42,232 nucleotides of DNA from CAZIOH01 sp964540815 (GCA_964540815.1 CAZIOH010000056.1:1-42232); one strand, 5' to 3'; numbered from the stretch's first letter, positions 32,023 through 41,093 are shown. Numbers and translations are program-made. Notes: generated by a model not told the origin, from the sequence alone.

Positions 32023-33540
32023 TCACAAGTTCGGGAGCCCACCTCGGCTGGAGGTGATCGGGGAAGGCTCGGCGCGGCTCTGCCAGGTGCTGGGGCCATA
32101 GGGCCAGACGACGACGTCCCCTCCATCGTCGGGGATCTGGACCGCGTTCATGGTCATGGGCTGCACGAGCACCGTGGCGGGCGGCACCAGCGACGTGGTC
32201 GCCCCGTCGAACGCGACCGAGAGCTTCTGCACGTTGTCGGTCCAGTTGACGATCACCAGCGCGGTGCCGTCGTCGGCGGCGTTGCGGCTCGCGTAGGCGT
32301 GGACCCCGGTCGGCGCGGAGGTCACCGCGAGCATGGTGGTCCCGAAGTGATGGCTGAAGAGGGCGACGGCCCGATAGGCGGGACGCGCGACGTTGTCCGG
32401 GGTCAGGATGCCGAAGGTCCAGCTCTCGCGGATGCTCCAGATCGCCGTGGTCCACAGGCCCTCCGACAGCCCGGTTCCGAGGGTATCGGCCACCCAGAGC
32501 CCGGCGGGCAGGGTGCCGGGAGACGCCTCGAGGGTGCTCATCGCGGGATCGCCGTTCCAGGTGATGTTCGCCTCGGTGAGGGCGAGCGGCTTTGCGCCCT
32601 GCCCGGCGGCCGCCATCTTCTTGCGGACCGCCTCGATGGTGGCGTGAAAGGCGGCCGCGTCGGCCGCCGCCGCCGTGCGCGAGGTCGCGGTAGGGGCGAT
32701 CGGGTAGCGGTGGATCGAGACGACGTCGAAGAGATCGCCGCAGTTCGCGAGGATCGGGCTCAGCCAGTCGTTGGCACCGTCCTGGTACTTCCACGAGAGG
32801 TCCGGCCCGACGATCTGGATGGTGGGGTCCACGGCGCGCATGGCGGGGACGAAGGCCTCGGCGGTCTGGCAGTAGCTGTCCGCGGTGTACGAGAGCAGAT
32901 GCGGGGGCGACTGGGTGGGATCGGCGTAGAGATCCGGCTCGTTGCCGATGGAGAAGTACTTGACGCCGTAGGCCTTGGTCGTGTTGGTGTACCGGACCAT
33001 CTGGGCGGCCGTGTCGGCGGTCGGGGCCACCGCGTTGACGTCGGCCAGGATCGGCACCTGGAGAATCGGCTCGGCTCCCACCGTTCGGGCGTAGGCGACG
33101 GCCCGATCGATCTCGGCTTCGCTGAAGGGGCTGGGGGAATTCGTGTCGTTGTTGTGGCCCCCGATGCGCAAGATCTTGGGCCCGAGGGCGGTGACGGCGG
33201 TCTCGCTGCCCGCGAGGGTCAGCCCATAGGTCCAGCTCCAGTAGTTGAGCCCGAGCGCCAGGGGCGGGATGGGCGTGCGGCCGGACAGCGAGACCGTCAG
33301 CTTGCCCTCCACCGTCGCCGGTGCGGAGGCGGGCGTCGCGGCGTCCGGAGTGGGGGTGGTGACGCCGGGGCCGCCGAGCGCGTCCTTGGGCGCCGGGTCC
33401 TTCGCGCAGCCCGAAAGACCGGCGGCCGCGAGCGCGGCGAGCGCGGTGGCGACGACCGTCCCGTCGGCGCGGGCGAGCCGCGCGCCACGAGCCCGGGGAA
33501 AGAGCGAGGACGACCGGGAGGGGCGGGAGGGAATGTCCAT
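32023..33540 (-). CDS. Glycoside hydrolase lipoprotein, clan GH-A
   Basis: The 505-residue protein has a long basic N-terminus, a hydrophobic segment and lipobox LSGC (Cys45), then a Thr/Pro-rich linker and a predicted TIM-barrel. Likely catalytic residues are Glu201 in YFSIGNEPDLY (acid/base) and Glu323 in LALTEANITWNG (nucleophile), as in clan GH-A enzymes of the GH44/GH39/GH51 kind. RIGGHNNDTN precedes them, and a C-terminal beta-domain follows (ALVIVNWTDNVQKLSV). Substrate cannot be read from sequence; plant cell-wall polysaccharide is plausible. ATG 33540 is chosen for the signal sequence; it has no clear ribosome site, and the open frame continues upstream without homology. Confidence 0.75.
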   Translation of the reverse strand: MDIPSRPSRSSSLFPRARGARLARADGTVVATALAALAAAGLSGCAKDPAPKDALGGPGVTTPTPDAATPASAPATVEGKLTVSLSGRTPIPPLALGLNYWSWTYGLTLAGSETAVTALGPKILRIGGHNNDTNSPSPFSEAEIDRAVAYARTVGAEPILQVPILADVNAVAPTADTAAQMVRYTNTTKAYGVKYFSIGNEPDLYADPTQSPPHLLSYTADSYCQTAEAFVPAMRAVDPTIQIVGPDLSWKYQDGANDWLSPILANCGDLFDVVSIHRYPIAPTATSRTAAAADAAAFHATIEAVRKKMAAAGQGAKPLALTEANITWNGDPAMSTLEASPGTLPAGLWVADTLGTGLSEGLWTTAIWSIRESWTFGILTPDNVARPAYRAVALFSHHFGTTMLAVTSAPTGVHAYASRNAADDGTALVIVNWTDNVQKLSVAFDGATTSLVPPATVLVQPMTMNAVQIPDDGGDVVVWPYGPSTWQSRAEPSPITSSRGGLPNL

Positions 33541-33943
33541 GTCGTTAGAGAAGAGTCGCGACCGCCGGGCGCGGGCGCACCTTTCGGCGGCTCCTGCGCT
33601 CACACCATGGTGGCCTGGCTCAATCGGTCGACCGCACGACCGGGTGGGAGGCGATGATCCCGGCGGCTGCCTGAAGTGCCGTCTCGGAGGCGGGGCGCGG
33701 TGGACTGGAAGGATCCGGCCCGTTTGGCAGCCGTCTACCGTCTGCTTCGGGCGGCGGATCGTCCTGTTGGTACTACGCATCAGAACCCGCCGCCTCGGAC
33801 TTGCGGGGAGCTCTTTCGCCGAGGTCCTCTCAACTCGGCGCGTCCGACGGCCGAGGTCCGAGGGCTCACGACGGCGACTTCATCGGCGGCGCCTCGCCTT
33901 GCCCGCTCAAGTCGCGCGCCCGAGAACCCGATCCCAAGGTGAG
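33541..33943. other. 403-bp divergent intergenic region
   Basis: Several open frames cross this stretch but none has recognisable protein character. It separates the glycoside hydrolase from the polysaccharide genes. I see no clear promoter, riboswitch or repeat in it. Confidence 0.4.
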
Positions 33944-34171
33944 ATGCAAACGCGTGCCCTCATCGGACTGCTCGCGAATCGCTTCGAATCCCGCCGCACC
34001 GGACCATCGTCGAGGCCCGCGCCTGCGTCTGCAGCTAACCCGTCGCGGCTCTGGGCATTGTGGTTCGGGATCGTCCTCTTCGGCTTCGGGTGGCAGTTCG
34101 CCGCTCCCCGCCTGGTGCCGGTCTGCGGGCGCTGGCTCGCACGCCTGGTGCTCCTGCGCTGGCGAGGGTAG
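33944..34171 (+). CDS. Small single-helix membrane protein, or 5' part of the GT-C gene
   Basis: The 75-residue product has a basic, Pro/Ser-rich N-terminus and one membrane helix (LWALWFGIVLFGFGWQF, about 36-52) followed by a basic tail. AAGGTGAG directly precedes ATG 33944. It ends at TAG 34171, and the membrane protein frame that continues in another phase has no standard start codon. It may therefore be either a separate small gene or the displaced start of the next gene after a frameshift. Confidence 0.45.
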   Translation: MQTRALIGLLANRFESRRTGPSSRPAPASAANPSRLWALWFGIVLFGFGWQFAAPRLVPVCGRWLARLVLLRWRG

Positions 34172-34175
34172 TCCC

Positions 34176-36188
34176 CTGGACTGCCTCCGCGCCCTTGGCC
34201 ACGTCATCGCCGCCGCCGCGACCATCGCGGTCTTCGGCCTGGCGGGCAGGACCCTGCTCGCCAGGCTGATTCAGCAAACCGAGCCGTTCCTGTTGTGGAG
34301 CTCGGCGCTGGCCCTCGGAGCGGGCCTGACGGCTGTCCTCGTCACGGCCTCGGTGGCCCTCGGAATCTTCGGGACTGCGGCCGCCTGGGCCATCGCGGGA
34401 GTGGTCTCGGCGGTAGCGATCGCCGGGCTCCGGCGACCGATCGGCGTCGGCTCTCGGCTGCGGGCGCTGTGGCGAGGCGCGCGGCGGCGGCGTGCGGCGA
34501 CGATCGCCGTCGCCCTGCTGATCCTCATGACCCTGCTCGCCACNNNNNNNNNNNNNNNNNNNNNNNNNNNNNNNNNNNNNNNNNNNNNNNNNNNNNNNNN
34601 NNNNNNNNNNNNNNNNNNNNNNNNNNNNNNNNNNNNNNNNNNNACGCTGGCCCCGCCGTCGTCGATGGATGCCACCGTCTACCACTTGCGGGTGGCGCGT
34701 CAGTTTCTGCTGTCAGGACACTGGACCGAGCTCCCCGAGGTGGTGCAGTCCTACCAGCCGCTCTACGTCCAGATGCTCTTCGCCGAGGGCCTCGGGCTCT
34801 GTGACGAGGTCTTCGCGGCGCTCATGCACTGGATCCTCGGGCTCGGGGCGATCCTCGCCGCGGGCGCCTGGAGCCGGCGCCTCGGGGGCTCGGCCTTGCT
34901 CGGCATGGCGGTGTTCGGACTGGCGGCACTCATCACCTGGGAGTCCACCTCGGCCTTCATCGATCTCGCGCTGGCGCTCTTCGCCTCGCTCGGCTTGCTC
35001 TGGGCCACCATGGCCGGAGAGGTCGGCGCTTCGGTTGGCCTGGCTGCCGTCTTCGCGGGCCTCGCCGCCGGGAGCAAGCTCACGGGTGGCGTCGCGGCAC
35101 TGCAGACCGCGGTGGTCGCCGCCGCCTTCACGCTCTCGTCTTCGTCTTCGTCTCCGTGTTCGTCCACGTCCCCACCCTCTCTTCGCCGGTCGAGGAGGGC
35201 CGCCCGAGCCTTTGGCATCGTGGTCGCGGGGGCCTTCGCGCTCGCGCTGCCGTGGTACCTGAGGAATGTGTGGTTCACCGGCAACCCCGTGTTCCCGATC
35301 GGCAACCTCTGGCTCGGGCTCCCTGAGCGGCCCCTCGCGTTCAGCCAGTACGGGTACGGCCGGGATCTGCTGCATCTCTTGACGTCGCCCTTCGACCTGG
35401 TCTGGCGCGGAGACGCCTTCGACAAGGGCTGGGCCATCGGTCCGGCTTACCTGGCGCTGGTGCCGGTCGGGATCGCCGTGACCTGGGCCACAAAGGTCGG
35501 CCGGGCGGCCTGCGCCCTTCTCCTGTCCTGGTGGATCATGTGGTTCTTCTCGAGCCCGCAGACGCGGCTCTTGCTCCCGATCTTGCCGACCGCGGCCGCG
35601 CTCGCCTCGGCGGGCGCCGTGGCCGTCCTCGGCTCGCCCGAGCGCTGGCTGCGCCGGGCCGCGGTGGTCTTGCTGGGAAGTGCGGCGATTCTCGGCGCGG
35701 CCTTCGCGGTCCTCGCCGTCAGGACCTACGGACCGGTCGCGCTCGGGCTCGAGGACCGGGAGGCATTCCTCACCCGGATGAGCTGGCACTTCCCGGCCTT
35801 CGAAGCCACCAACGCCCGGCTCGGTCCCGGGGCAGGGAATCGCGTGGCTGTCGTCGGAGCGGACAACCTCTTTTACCTACGGGTGCCCGCGGAGACGCGA
35901 CCTGAGCTCGAGCCAGCAGCCGTGCTGCGGGCACGCGGCTTCACGCACGTCCTCGACATTGCCCCGTGCGGGCGCCCATCCCGGCTGGCAGCCTCCAGCA
36001 TCCTTTGGCAGGGCCGATACCGACTCCGCGCTTCACGCATGGGCGGAGGCACTCAGGCCGAGGAAACCTGCGCCGAGCTCGGCAGCACCGCCCCCAACCC
36101 GAGCGACATCGAGGGTCGAGGCGCGCGGGCCGCCTACGCGCCCTTCTCTTCCGCCCGCTCACCGTACGAATATCCGTACCGCGAGTAG
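34176..36188 (+). CDS. GT-C type membrane glycosyltransferase, interrupted by an assembly gap
   Basis: This polytopic protein resembles the PMT/ArnT-like GT-C transferases that move sugars from lipid-linked donors on the outer face of the membrane. Just after the gap, SMDATVYHLRVARQFLLSGHW carries the Asp of the first periplasmic loop; about ten membrane helices and AAGSKLTG, LPWYLRNVWFTGNPVFP follow, then a soluble C-terminal domain. The N-terminal 122 residues hold three helices. No ATG, GTG or TTG fits the start; CTG 34176 has GAGGG seven bases upstream and is the best candidate. A run of 100 N at 34544-34643 means the true length is unknown and the two halves are joined only by scaffolding. 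The last 55 bases overlap the convergent tyrosine-kinase gene. Confidence 0.65.
   Translation: MDCLRALGHVIAAAATIAVFGLAGRTLLARLIQQTEPFLLWSSALALGAGLTAVLVTASVALGIFGTAAAWAIAGVVSAVAIAGLRRPIGVGSRLRALWRGARRRRAATIAVALLILMTLLAXXXXXXXXXXXXXXXXXXXXXXXXXXXXXXXXXXTLAPPSSMDATVYHLRVARQFLLSGHWTELPEVVQSYQPLYVQMLFAEGLGLCDEVFAALMHWILGLGAILAAGAWSRRLGGSALLGMAVFGLAALITWESTSAFIDLALALFASLGLLWATMAGEVGASVGLAAVFAGLAAGSKLTGGVAALQTAVVAAAFTLSSSSSSPCSSTSPPSLRRSRRAARAFGIVVAGAFALALPWYLRNVWFTGNPVFPIGNLWLGLPERPLAFSQYGYGRDLLHLLTSPFDLVWRGDAFDKGWAIGPAYLALVPVGIAVTWATKVGRAACALLLSWWIMWFFSSPQTRLLLPILPTAAALASAGAVAVLGSPERWLRRAAVVLLGSAAILGAAFAVLAVRTYGPVALGLEDREAFLTRMSWHFPAFEATNARLGPGAGNRVAVVGADNLFYLRVPAETRPELEPAAVLRARGFTHVLDIAPCGRPSRLAASSILWQGRYRLRASRMGGGTQAEETCAELGSTAPNPSDIEGRGARAAYAPFSSARSPYEYPYRE
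34544..34643. other. Assembly gap of 100 N
   Basis: Exactly 100 undetermined bases, a conventional scaffold-join length, so the real distance and sequence are unknown. The reading frame on the two sides agrees only by chance. Confidence 0.99.
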
Positions 36189-38338
36189 TTTCGGTAGTTG
36201 TAATACTGGTAGCCGTACGACGAGCTCGAGAAATCGATCTCGTTGACGATCACGCCGAGGATGCGGACGTTGGCGGATGCGAGCTGCCGCTTGGCATGCC
36301 CAGCCGCGTCGCGAGTGGTCTTGCCACCCTTCACCACCAGGATCACGCCGTCGACCACGTTCCCGATCACCGCCGGGTCGGTCACCGCCGAGGTGGGCGG
36401 TGAGTCGAAGATGATCCGATCGTAGTGCTTCTTGAGGCTCTCGATCAGCTTCAAGAACTTCTCGGTGTGCAGGAGCTCGGCCGGGTTCGGAGGGACGGGC
36501 CCGCAGGTCATCACGTCGAGGTTGGGGACCTCGGAGCGCTTGATGGCTTGCTCGGGCGTGGTCTCGCCCACGATCACGCTCGACACCCCCACCTGGTTGG
36601 GTACCCCGAACGACTTGTGCAGCCGCGGTCGCCGCAGATCGGTGTCGACGATGAGCACGCGGTTCCCGGTCTCGGCCAGGGTGATGGCCAGGTTGGCGGC
36701 CGTGGTGGTCTTACCCTCCTGCGGGCTCGGGCTCGTGACCACCATGGTGCGGATCGGGTGATCGGGCGACATGAAGAGGATGTTGGTGCGGATGGATCGG
36801 CAGCACTCGGCCGCCAGAGACTTCGGCTCGAGGAAGACCCCGAGATCGCGATCCCGGATGCGCGCCGGGTCTTCCTTGGCCTCCTGGCCCGAGCCGATGA
36901 TGGGGATCAGGCCGAGGACCGGCACCCCGAGGAGGTTCTCGACGTCCGCCTGGGTCTTGAGCGTGTTGTCGAGCGCCTCGATCAGGAAGGCCAGGCCGAT
37001 GCCGAGACCGAGGCCCACCATGGCCGCGATGGCCAGGTTCTGGACAGGCTTCGGCCGGACGGGCGTGCTCGGCAGCACCGCGTGCTCGAGAATGCGCACG
37101 TTGTTGGTGCGCATGACCTCGGTCAGGTTGATCTCCTTGCGCCTCTGACTGATGAGCGAGAAGACCTTGGAGGTCTCCTGCGCGGCACGGCTGTAGGGCC
37201 GATACTCCACCTCGATCTTCGACAGGTCGATGGCCTCGTGCTTGGTCTTCTCCATCAAGGCCTCGAGCGATCGTTCGGTCTCCACCGCCGACTGATACTC
37301 GTTCTCGAACGATTCGATCGCCTTGTCCACCGTCGAGTTGTAGGCCGCCTTCATGTCCTCGAGCTGCGCGCGGGCCGCCTTCAGCTTGGGATGCTCGGGC
37401 CCGTACTTCTCCGACAGCTCGAGGTAATCCCGGGAGACTTTCATGTACTCGTCCTGCATCTTCTGCACGGCACCGCTGCTCGTGACGACGGGCAAGCTCT
37501 CCTTCAGGGCCGGGTTCTGGAGGGCCGCCTGCACCTGTTTGCGCCTGGCATCGAGCGCGATCCGGATGGCCCTGGCCTCGTTGACCCGCAGGTTGAGGTT
37601 CTGCAGGTTCTGCGTGACCATGCTCTGGCGTTCGTCGAAGCTGGTGTCGAGGAGGTTGTGGGTCTTGCGGAAGTTGAAGAGCGTGAGCTCGGACTCCTCC
37701 AGCTTCTTGCCGAGGTCGGTCTCCTGCTCCTGCAGCCACGCCGTGGCGGTCCGGGCCCCCTCGAGCTTGTAGTCGAGGTTGTATTCGATGTACGTCTCGG
37801 CGACTGCGTCGGCCAGCAGGGTCGCGCGCTTCGGCTTGGTGTCGCTCACCACCACCTCGGAGATGCGAGAATCCTTGATGGGGCGGACCTGGATCCGACC
37901 GGCGAGCGCGCGGGCGATCGCGTCCATGTCCGGCTTGCCGGTGGCCCCGCCGTTGAAGTCCTTGTCGTACTGAAGGCCGAGCTTCTCGACCACTCGCCGC
38001 GACACCCCCGGCGACTGGATGATCCGGTACTGCGTCTCGTAGAACTCCTTGTTGGCCCAGTAGCTCCCCGTCCCCATCTCGACCACGTCCTTCACGCCTT
38101 GCAGGACCTGCGGCGCCATCGGCTCGATGACGATCTGGCAGCGCGCCTCGTAGATCTTGGGCTGACGATAGGTCCAGACGATGGTCACCCCGATGGCGGC
38201 GACCAGGCACAAGACCACGATCGGCCAGCGCTTGACGACGGTGCGCCAGTAGGCCCGCAAGTCCGTCTTGGACTCGAGCAGATCCGTCTGGTTGCTGGTG
38301 CGATTGTCGGCGGCGCCCGTGTCTGACGAAGAGTCCAT
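36134..38338 (-). CDS. Wzc-type polysaccharide co-polymerase and tyrosine autokinase
   Basis: The 734-residue inner-membrane protein sets polysaccharide chain length and cycles by tyrosine phosphorylation. A Wzz domain begins with membrane helix VVLCLVAAIGVTIVW (41-55); a long periplasmic coiled-coil region spans about 190-410; a second helix (AAMVGLGLGIGLAFLI) ends near 450. The cytoplasmic BY-kinase domain follows, with Walker A PSPQEGKTT (Lys543), Walker A' LIVDTDLRRP and Walker B RIIFDSPP. The C-terminus carries nine tyrosines in YGYQYYNYRNYSRYGYSY, the usual autophosphorylation cluster. The 300 bases upstream contain a 44-bp repeat and a dyad. Its 3' end overlaps the convergent GT-C gene. 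Confidence 0.94.
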   Translation of the reverse strand: MDSSSDTGAADNRTSNQTDLLESKTDLRAYWRTVVKRWPIVVLCLVAAIGVTIVWTYRQPKIYEARCQIVIEPMAPQVLQGVKDVVEMGTGSYWANKEFYETQYRIIQSPGVSRRVVEKLGLQYDKDFNGGATGKPDMDAIARALAGRIQVRPIKDSRISEVVVSDTKPKRATLLADAVAETYIEYNLDYKLEGARTATAWLQEQETDLGKKLEESELTLFNFRKTHNLLDTSFDERQSMVTQNLQNLNLRVNEARAIRIALDARRKQVQAALQNPALKESLPVVTSSGAVQKMQDEYMKVSRDYLELSEKYGPEHPKLKAARAQLEDMKAAYNSTVDKAIESFENEYQSAVETERSLEALMEKTKHEAIDLSKIEVEYRPYSRAAQETSKVFSLISQRRKEINLTEVMRTNNVRILEHAVLPSTPVRPKPVQNLAIAAMVGLGLGIGLAFLIEALDNTLKTQADVENLLGVPVLGLIPIIGSGQEAKEDPARIRDRDLGVFLEPKSLAAECCRSIRTNILFMSPDHPIRTMVVTSPSPQEGKTTTAANLAITLAETGNRVLIVDTDLRRPRLHKSFGVPNQVGVSSVIVGETTPEQAIKRSEVPNLDVMTCGPVPPNPAELLHTEKFLKLIESLKKHYDRIIFDSPPTSAVTDPAVIGNVVDGVILVVKGGKTTRDAAGHAKRQLASANVRILGVIVNEIDFSSSSYGYQYYNYRNYSRYGYSYGERAEEKGA

Positions 38339-38411
38339 GAGAAGGGCTTACGGTAGCTCATGAAAGAGCACCGGTGCAACCCGAGCGAGCGTCCAAGATC
38401 CGTAACGGAGC

Positions 38412-38504
38412 GCGGGAAGGGGAGGACCCCTCCCCGCGAGCCCCTCCCGACGGACCAGCCGCGGGAAGGGGAGGACCCCTCCCCGCGAGCCCCTCCCGAC
38501 GGAC
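38412..38504. repeat. Two identical 44-bp direct repeats, each with a hairpin
   Basis: The 44-bp unit at 38412-38455 recurs exactly at 38461-38504 (period 49). Each contains GGGGAGG-ACC-CCTCCCC, a 7-bp stem with a 3-base loop. They lie 75-170 bases upstream of the wzc-type start and could affect its leader RNA, or be part of a repeat family dispersed in the genome. Confidence 0.75.
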
Positions 38505-38546
38505 GACAAGAAGCGCACCCGGATCTGCTTCGCCCGCGATATCTCC

Positions 38547-38563
38547 GGTTGGCTAAGCCAACC
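38547..38563. promoter_or_regulatory. Perfect 17-base dyad upstream of the wzc-type gene
   Basis: GGTTGGCTAAGCCAACC has 7-bp arms around TAA. It lies between the nucleotidyltransferase stop and the repeats, about 210 bases upstream of the kinase gene. It could be an operator, or a terminator for the gene before it. Confidence 0.35.
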
Positions 38564-38638
38564 TCCGATCCACCGCATGGACAGCGCGATTTTGGACCGA
38601 AGACTTGCTCGGAGATGACCGCACCAGGCCCCTGCGGC

Positions 38639-39871
38639 TCAGCGCGACGTGGATTGCGACTTCGGTGGTGGCGCGGCATCGACGTTGTCGTCGATGGGGG
38701 GGGCCGGATGGTCGAGGCCCAGGCGCTGCGTCGCTGATCGGGCTCGGTCACCCCGGGTGAGCCAGTGCTCGCGCACGATGCGCCCGCCCTGAACCCACAG
38801 GTAACGCGCGGCCGTGCGTGGGTGGTCGAAGCTCAGGACCTTCCGCCCGAGCTGCTCCGGACGCGACACCGGCTCGAGCCCGCCATATCCAGCGATTACC
38901 CGTTCCACCAACCACGAGAGACCCGGCCCCCGACCCTGCGCGTCGGCTGCCGCACCGGTCGCCGGGTCGCCGAGAAATGCGGCCGAGAGGGCAAGGGTCG
39001 TCTCGAGGGCGCGCAGGCATTCCCACGCCCGAGCCGCGGCGCGCAAACGCACGATGGTATCCGCGGCGGCGGCGGCCTCCGGCTGCCCGGCCGTCGTCGC
39101 CATCGCCGCGAGGCGGCGAAAGTCGAGGAGGTAGAGCGCCGGGACGTCGAAGTGGTGGATGGCCATGTGGAGCGCCTGGTTGACGGCCGCGTGCACGAAG
39201 CTCGGGGTCTTCGTCACGCGCCCCGCGAAGCTCCACGTCCGCATGTCGTTCCACAGGGCCCGGTAGTCGATCGCGCCGCGGACCAGGGGCGCGAGCGCGA
39301 AGTGCAGGTCCACGTTGACGGCGTCCCGGCGGAACGAGACCTCGTGGTAGTCGGGCTGGTCGAAGCCGGGGGCGCCGGCCGACGGTCGGTAGCCGAGGCG
39401 CGCGAGTGTGCCGAGGGCCGCCCGCCGCTCGCTCCCGCGGACGAGCAGATCGATGTCGGACGACGGGCGCGTCCCAGGGTCGGGATAGATGAGATCCTCG
39501 TAGGCGATCCCCTTCAGGACGGCCACCTCGACGCCCCGGGCGTCGAGCGCGGCCAGGATCTCGGAGAGGGCGTGGCGCAGCAGGGTCGAGCGCCCGAGCG
39601 TGGACAACCGATCCCGGCGAAATGTCTCGGCGATCTCCGGGGAGAACCCGGCGGGCCGGCTCCCGATCGAAAGGAGCGGGGACAGGCGGTGATGCCGGGC
39701 CAGCGCGACGATCCGCGCAGCCTCGATCCCCGTGGGAGATCGAAAGGGCACGCCGCGGTCGGCGGTCGCCACCAGCGCGACGAGGAGCCGCTGATCAGCG
39801 GAGCGCATCCCTGGCGGCGTTGGCGTTGGCATCATCATCGGCATCGGCATCGGCGGGACCGGCGTCTGCAT
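38639..39871 (-). CDS. Nucleotidyltransferase-fold protein (PF14907-like)
   Basis: The protein of up to 410 residues has the PF14907 pattern: VEVAVLKGIAYEDLIYPD (Lys120) and RPSSDIDLLV with the metal-binding Asp139-x-Asp141. A later Asp in VNVDLHFAL and a helical C-terminal half with HMAIHHFDVPALYLLDF follow. These proteins occur in exopolysaccharide and lasso-peptide clusters, often with asparagine-synthase homologues; their substrate is unsettled. Starting at ATG 39871 gives a Met/Pro-rich run from a trinucleotide-like repeat; ATG 39808, just before RSADQRLL, has AGGG upstream and may be the real start. Confidence 0.8.
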   Translation of the reverse strand: MQTPVPPMPMPMMMPTPTPPGMRSADQRLLVALVATADRGVPFRSPTGIEAARIVALARHHRLSPLLSIGSRPAGFSPEIAETFRRDRLSTLGRSTLLRHALSEILAALDARGVEVAVLKGIAYEDLIYPDPGTRPSSDIDLLVRGSERRAALGTLARLGYRPSAGAPGFDQPDYHEVSFRRDAVNVDLHFALAPLVRGAIDYRALWNDMRTWSFAGRVTKTPSFVHAAVNQALHMAIHHFDVPALYLLDFRRLAAMATTAGQPEAAAAADTIVRLRAAARAWECLRALETTLALSAAFLGDPATGAAADAQGRGPGLSWLVERVIAGYGGLEPVSRPEQLGRKVLSFDHPRTAARYLWVQGGRIVREHWLTRGDRARSATQRLGLDHPAPPIDDNVDAAPPPKSQSTSR

Positions 39872-39954
39872 TCGGCCCGTGCCATTGTACGCGCTCCGGT
39901 TTCGCCGTGACGCGCGTCGCCGGGTGCGGTAGCTTGGCGCCGGCTGGTATCAAG

Positions 39955-41088
39955 TTGGCAACCGACACGTCCGATCGCCGCCTGCGCATCTGCTTGCTGC
40001 ACAACTACCGCGAGTCGCAGCAGATCAGCATGAAGCTCTACGCCGATCGCCTCGGCTCGGCGCTGCGCCGCCAGGGCGCCGACGTCGAGCGGCTGAGCCC
40101 GCCGCCCCTGTTCGGCTCGGGCGGCAAGGCCTGGTTCTTCGACAAGCTCGACTCGTATCTCGGTCGCTTCGTCGCGTACCCGCGCATCGCCCATGGCGCC
40201 CGCGCCGACATCTACCACGTGGTGGATCATGGTCAGGCCTTCTTGACGGCCTCGCTCGAGCCGCGTCGAACCGTGGTCACCTGCCACGACATGATGCTGC
40301 TCGTGGCCTCGTCGGGCCGCCTCGGCCGGCGTCCCGAGCTGACCGTGGCCCTGCACGTCTTCCGCGAGATCTCCTCCTTCCTCGGCCAGGCCGCCGCCAT
40401 CGTGGCCGATTCGGAGAGCACCCGGCGCGACATCCTCCGCTACCTCAACGTGGATCCGGAGCGCATCGAGGTCATCCCACCCGGGCTCAACCAGCCGTTC
40501 GCACCCGACCCCGCGCGGCGCGAGCTCGGCCGACGGCGCTGGCGCCTGGGTGACGATCACGTGATCCTCCAGCTCGGCAACGCCTTCTACAAGAACGTGG
40601 AGGCCTGCCTGGATGTGGTCGCGGATCTGCGCCAGCGCGGCCTGCCGGTGACGCTCATCCGCGCCCGCCAGCGGCTCGGTCCGGCCCAGCGCGCGCGGGT
40701 CGAGCGGCTCGGCATCGGGCGGTTCGTGCGCGATCTCGGGGTCCTCGAGGACGCCGACCTGGCCACCCTCTACAACGCCGCCGATGTGCTCTTGTTTCCC
40801 TCGTACTACGAAGGGTTCGGGTGGCCCCCGCTCGAGGCCATGGCCTGCGGGACGCCGGTGGTGTGCTCGCGCTCGGGGTCCCTGGGGGAGATCTCGGCAC
40901 CGGCCGCCCTGACCTGCGACCCCGAGGACGTGACGCGCCTGTCGACGCACGTCGCGGCGGTCCTCACCGACCCGGCCCTGGCGTCGGCCATGCGCGAGCG
41001 CGGGCTGGTCCACGCCCAGCAGTTCCGCTGGGATCGCACCGCCGAGCGCATGATGGCCCTCTACCGCCGCGTCCGAGAGGCGGTCTAG
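39955..41088 (+). CDS. Glycosyltransferase family 4
   Basis: The 377-residue GT-B enzyme transfers a sugar from a nucleotide donor to an acceptor at the inner face of the membrane. The N-terminal domain opens RICLLHNYRESQQISMKLYADRLG, and the donor domain has VILQLGNAFYKNV and LFPSYYEGFGWPPLEAMACGTPVV, with the EGFGWPPLE Glu pair near residue 286-295. The frame is open far upstream; TTG 39955 lies closest to the homologous start, while GTG 39907 is an alternative. Neither has a clear ribosome site. Its stop is six bases before the asparagine synthase start, so the two form an operon. Confidence 0.88.
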   Translation: MATDTSDRRLRICLLHNYRESQQISMKLYADRLGSALRRQGADVERLSPPPLFGSGGKAWFFDKLDSYLGRFVAYPRIAHGARADIYHVVDHGQAFLTASLEPRRTVVTCHDMMLLVASSGRLGRRPELTVALHVFREISSFLGQAAAIVADSESTRRDILRYLNVDPERIEVIPPGLNQPFAPDPARRELGRRRWRLGDDHVILQLGNAFYKNVEACLDVVADLRQRGLPVTLIRARQRLGPAQRARVERLGIGRFVRDLGVLEDADLATLYNAADVLLFPSYYEGFGWPPLEAMACGTPVVCSRSGSLGEISAPAALTCDPEDVTRLSTHVAAVLTDPALASAMRERGLVHAQQFRWDRTAERMMALYRRVREAV

Positions 41089-41093
41089 TCCCG

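Larger units (their letters stand above)
38339..38638. other. 300-bp upstream region of the wzc-type gene
   Basis: No gene is evident. Reading away from the kinase start, it contains the two 44-bp direct repeats at 38412-38504 and a perfect dyad at 38547-38563. It ends at the stop codon of the nucleotidyltransferase gene, which is on the same strand. Confidence 0.5.

Noticed and set aside
33676..33942. An 88-codon frame in the gap before the polysaccharide genes
   Set aside because: No ribosome site, no recognisable domain and biased Pro/Arg/Ala composition. It is not better than chance in this GC content.
38590..38612. TTGG...CTTGCT on the plus strand resembling a -24/-12 promoter
   Set aside because: The spacing between GG and GC is eleven, not ten, and it points into the end of a minus-strand gene.
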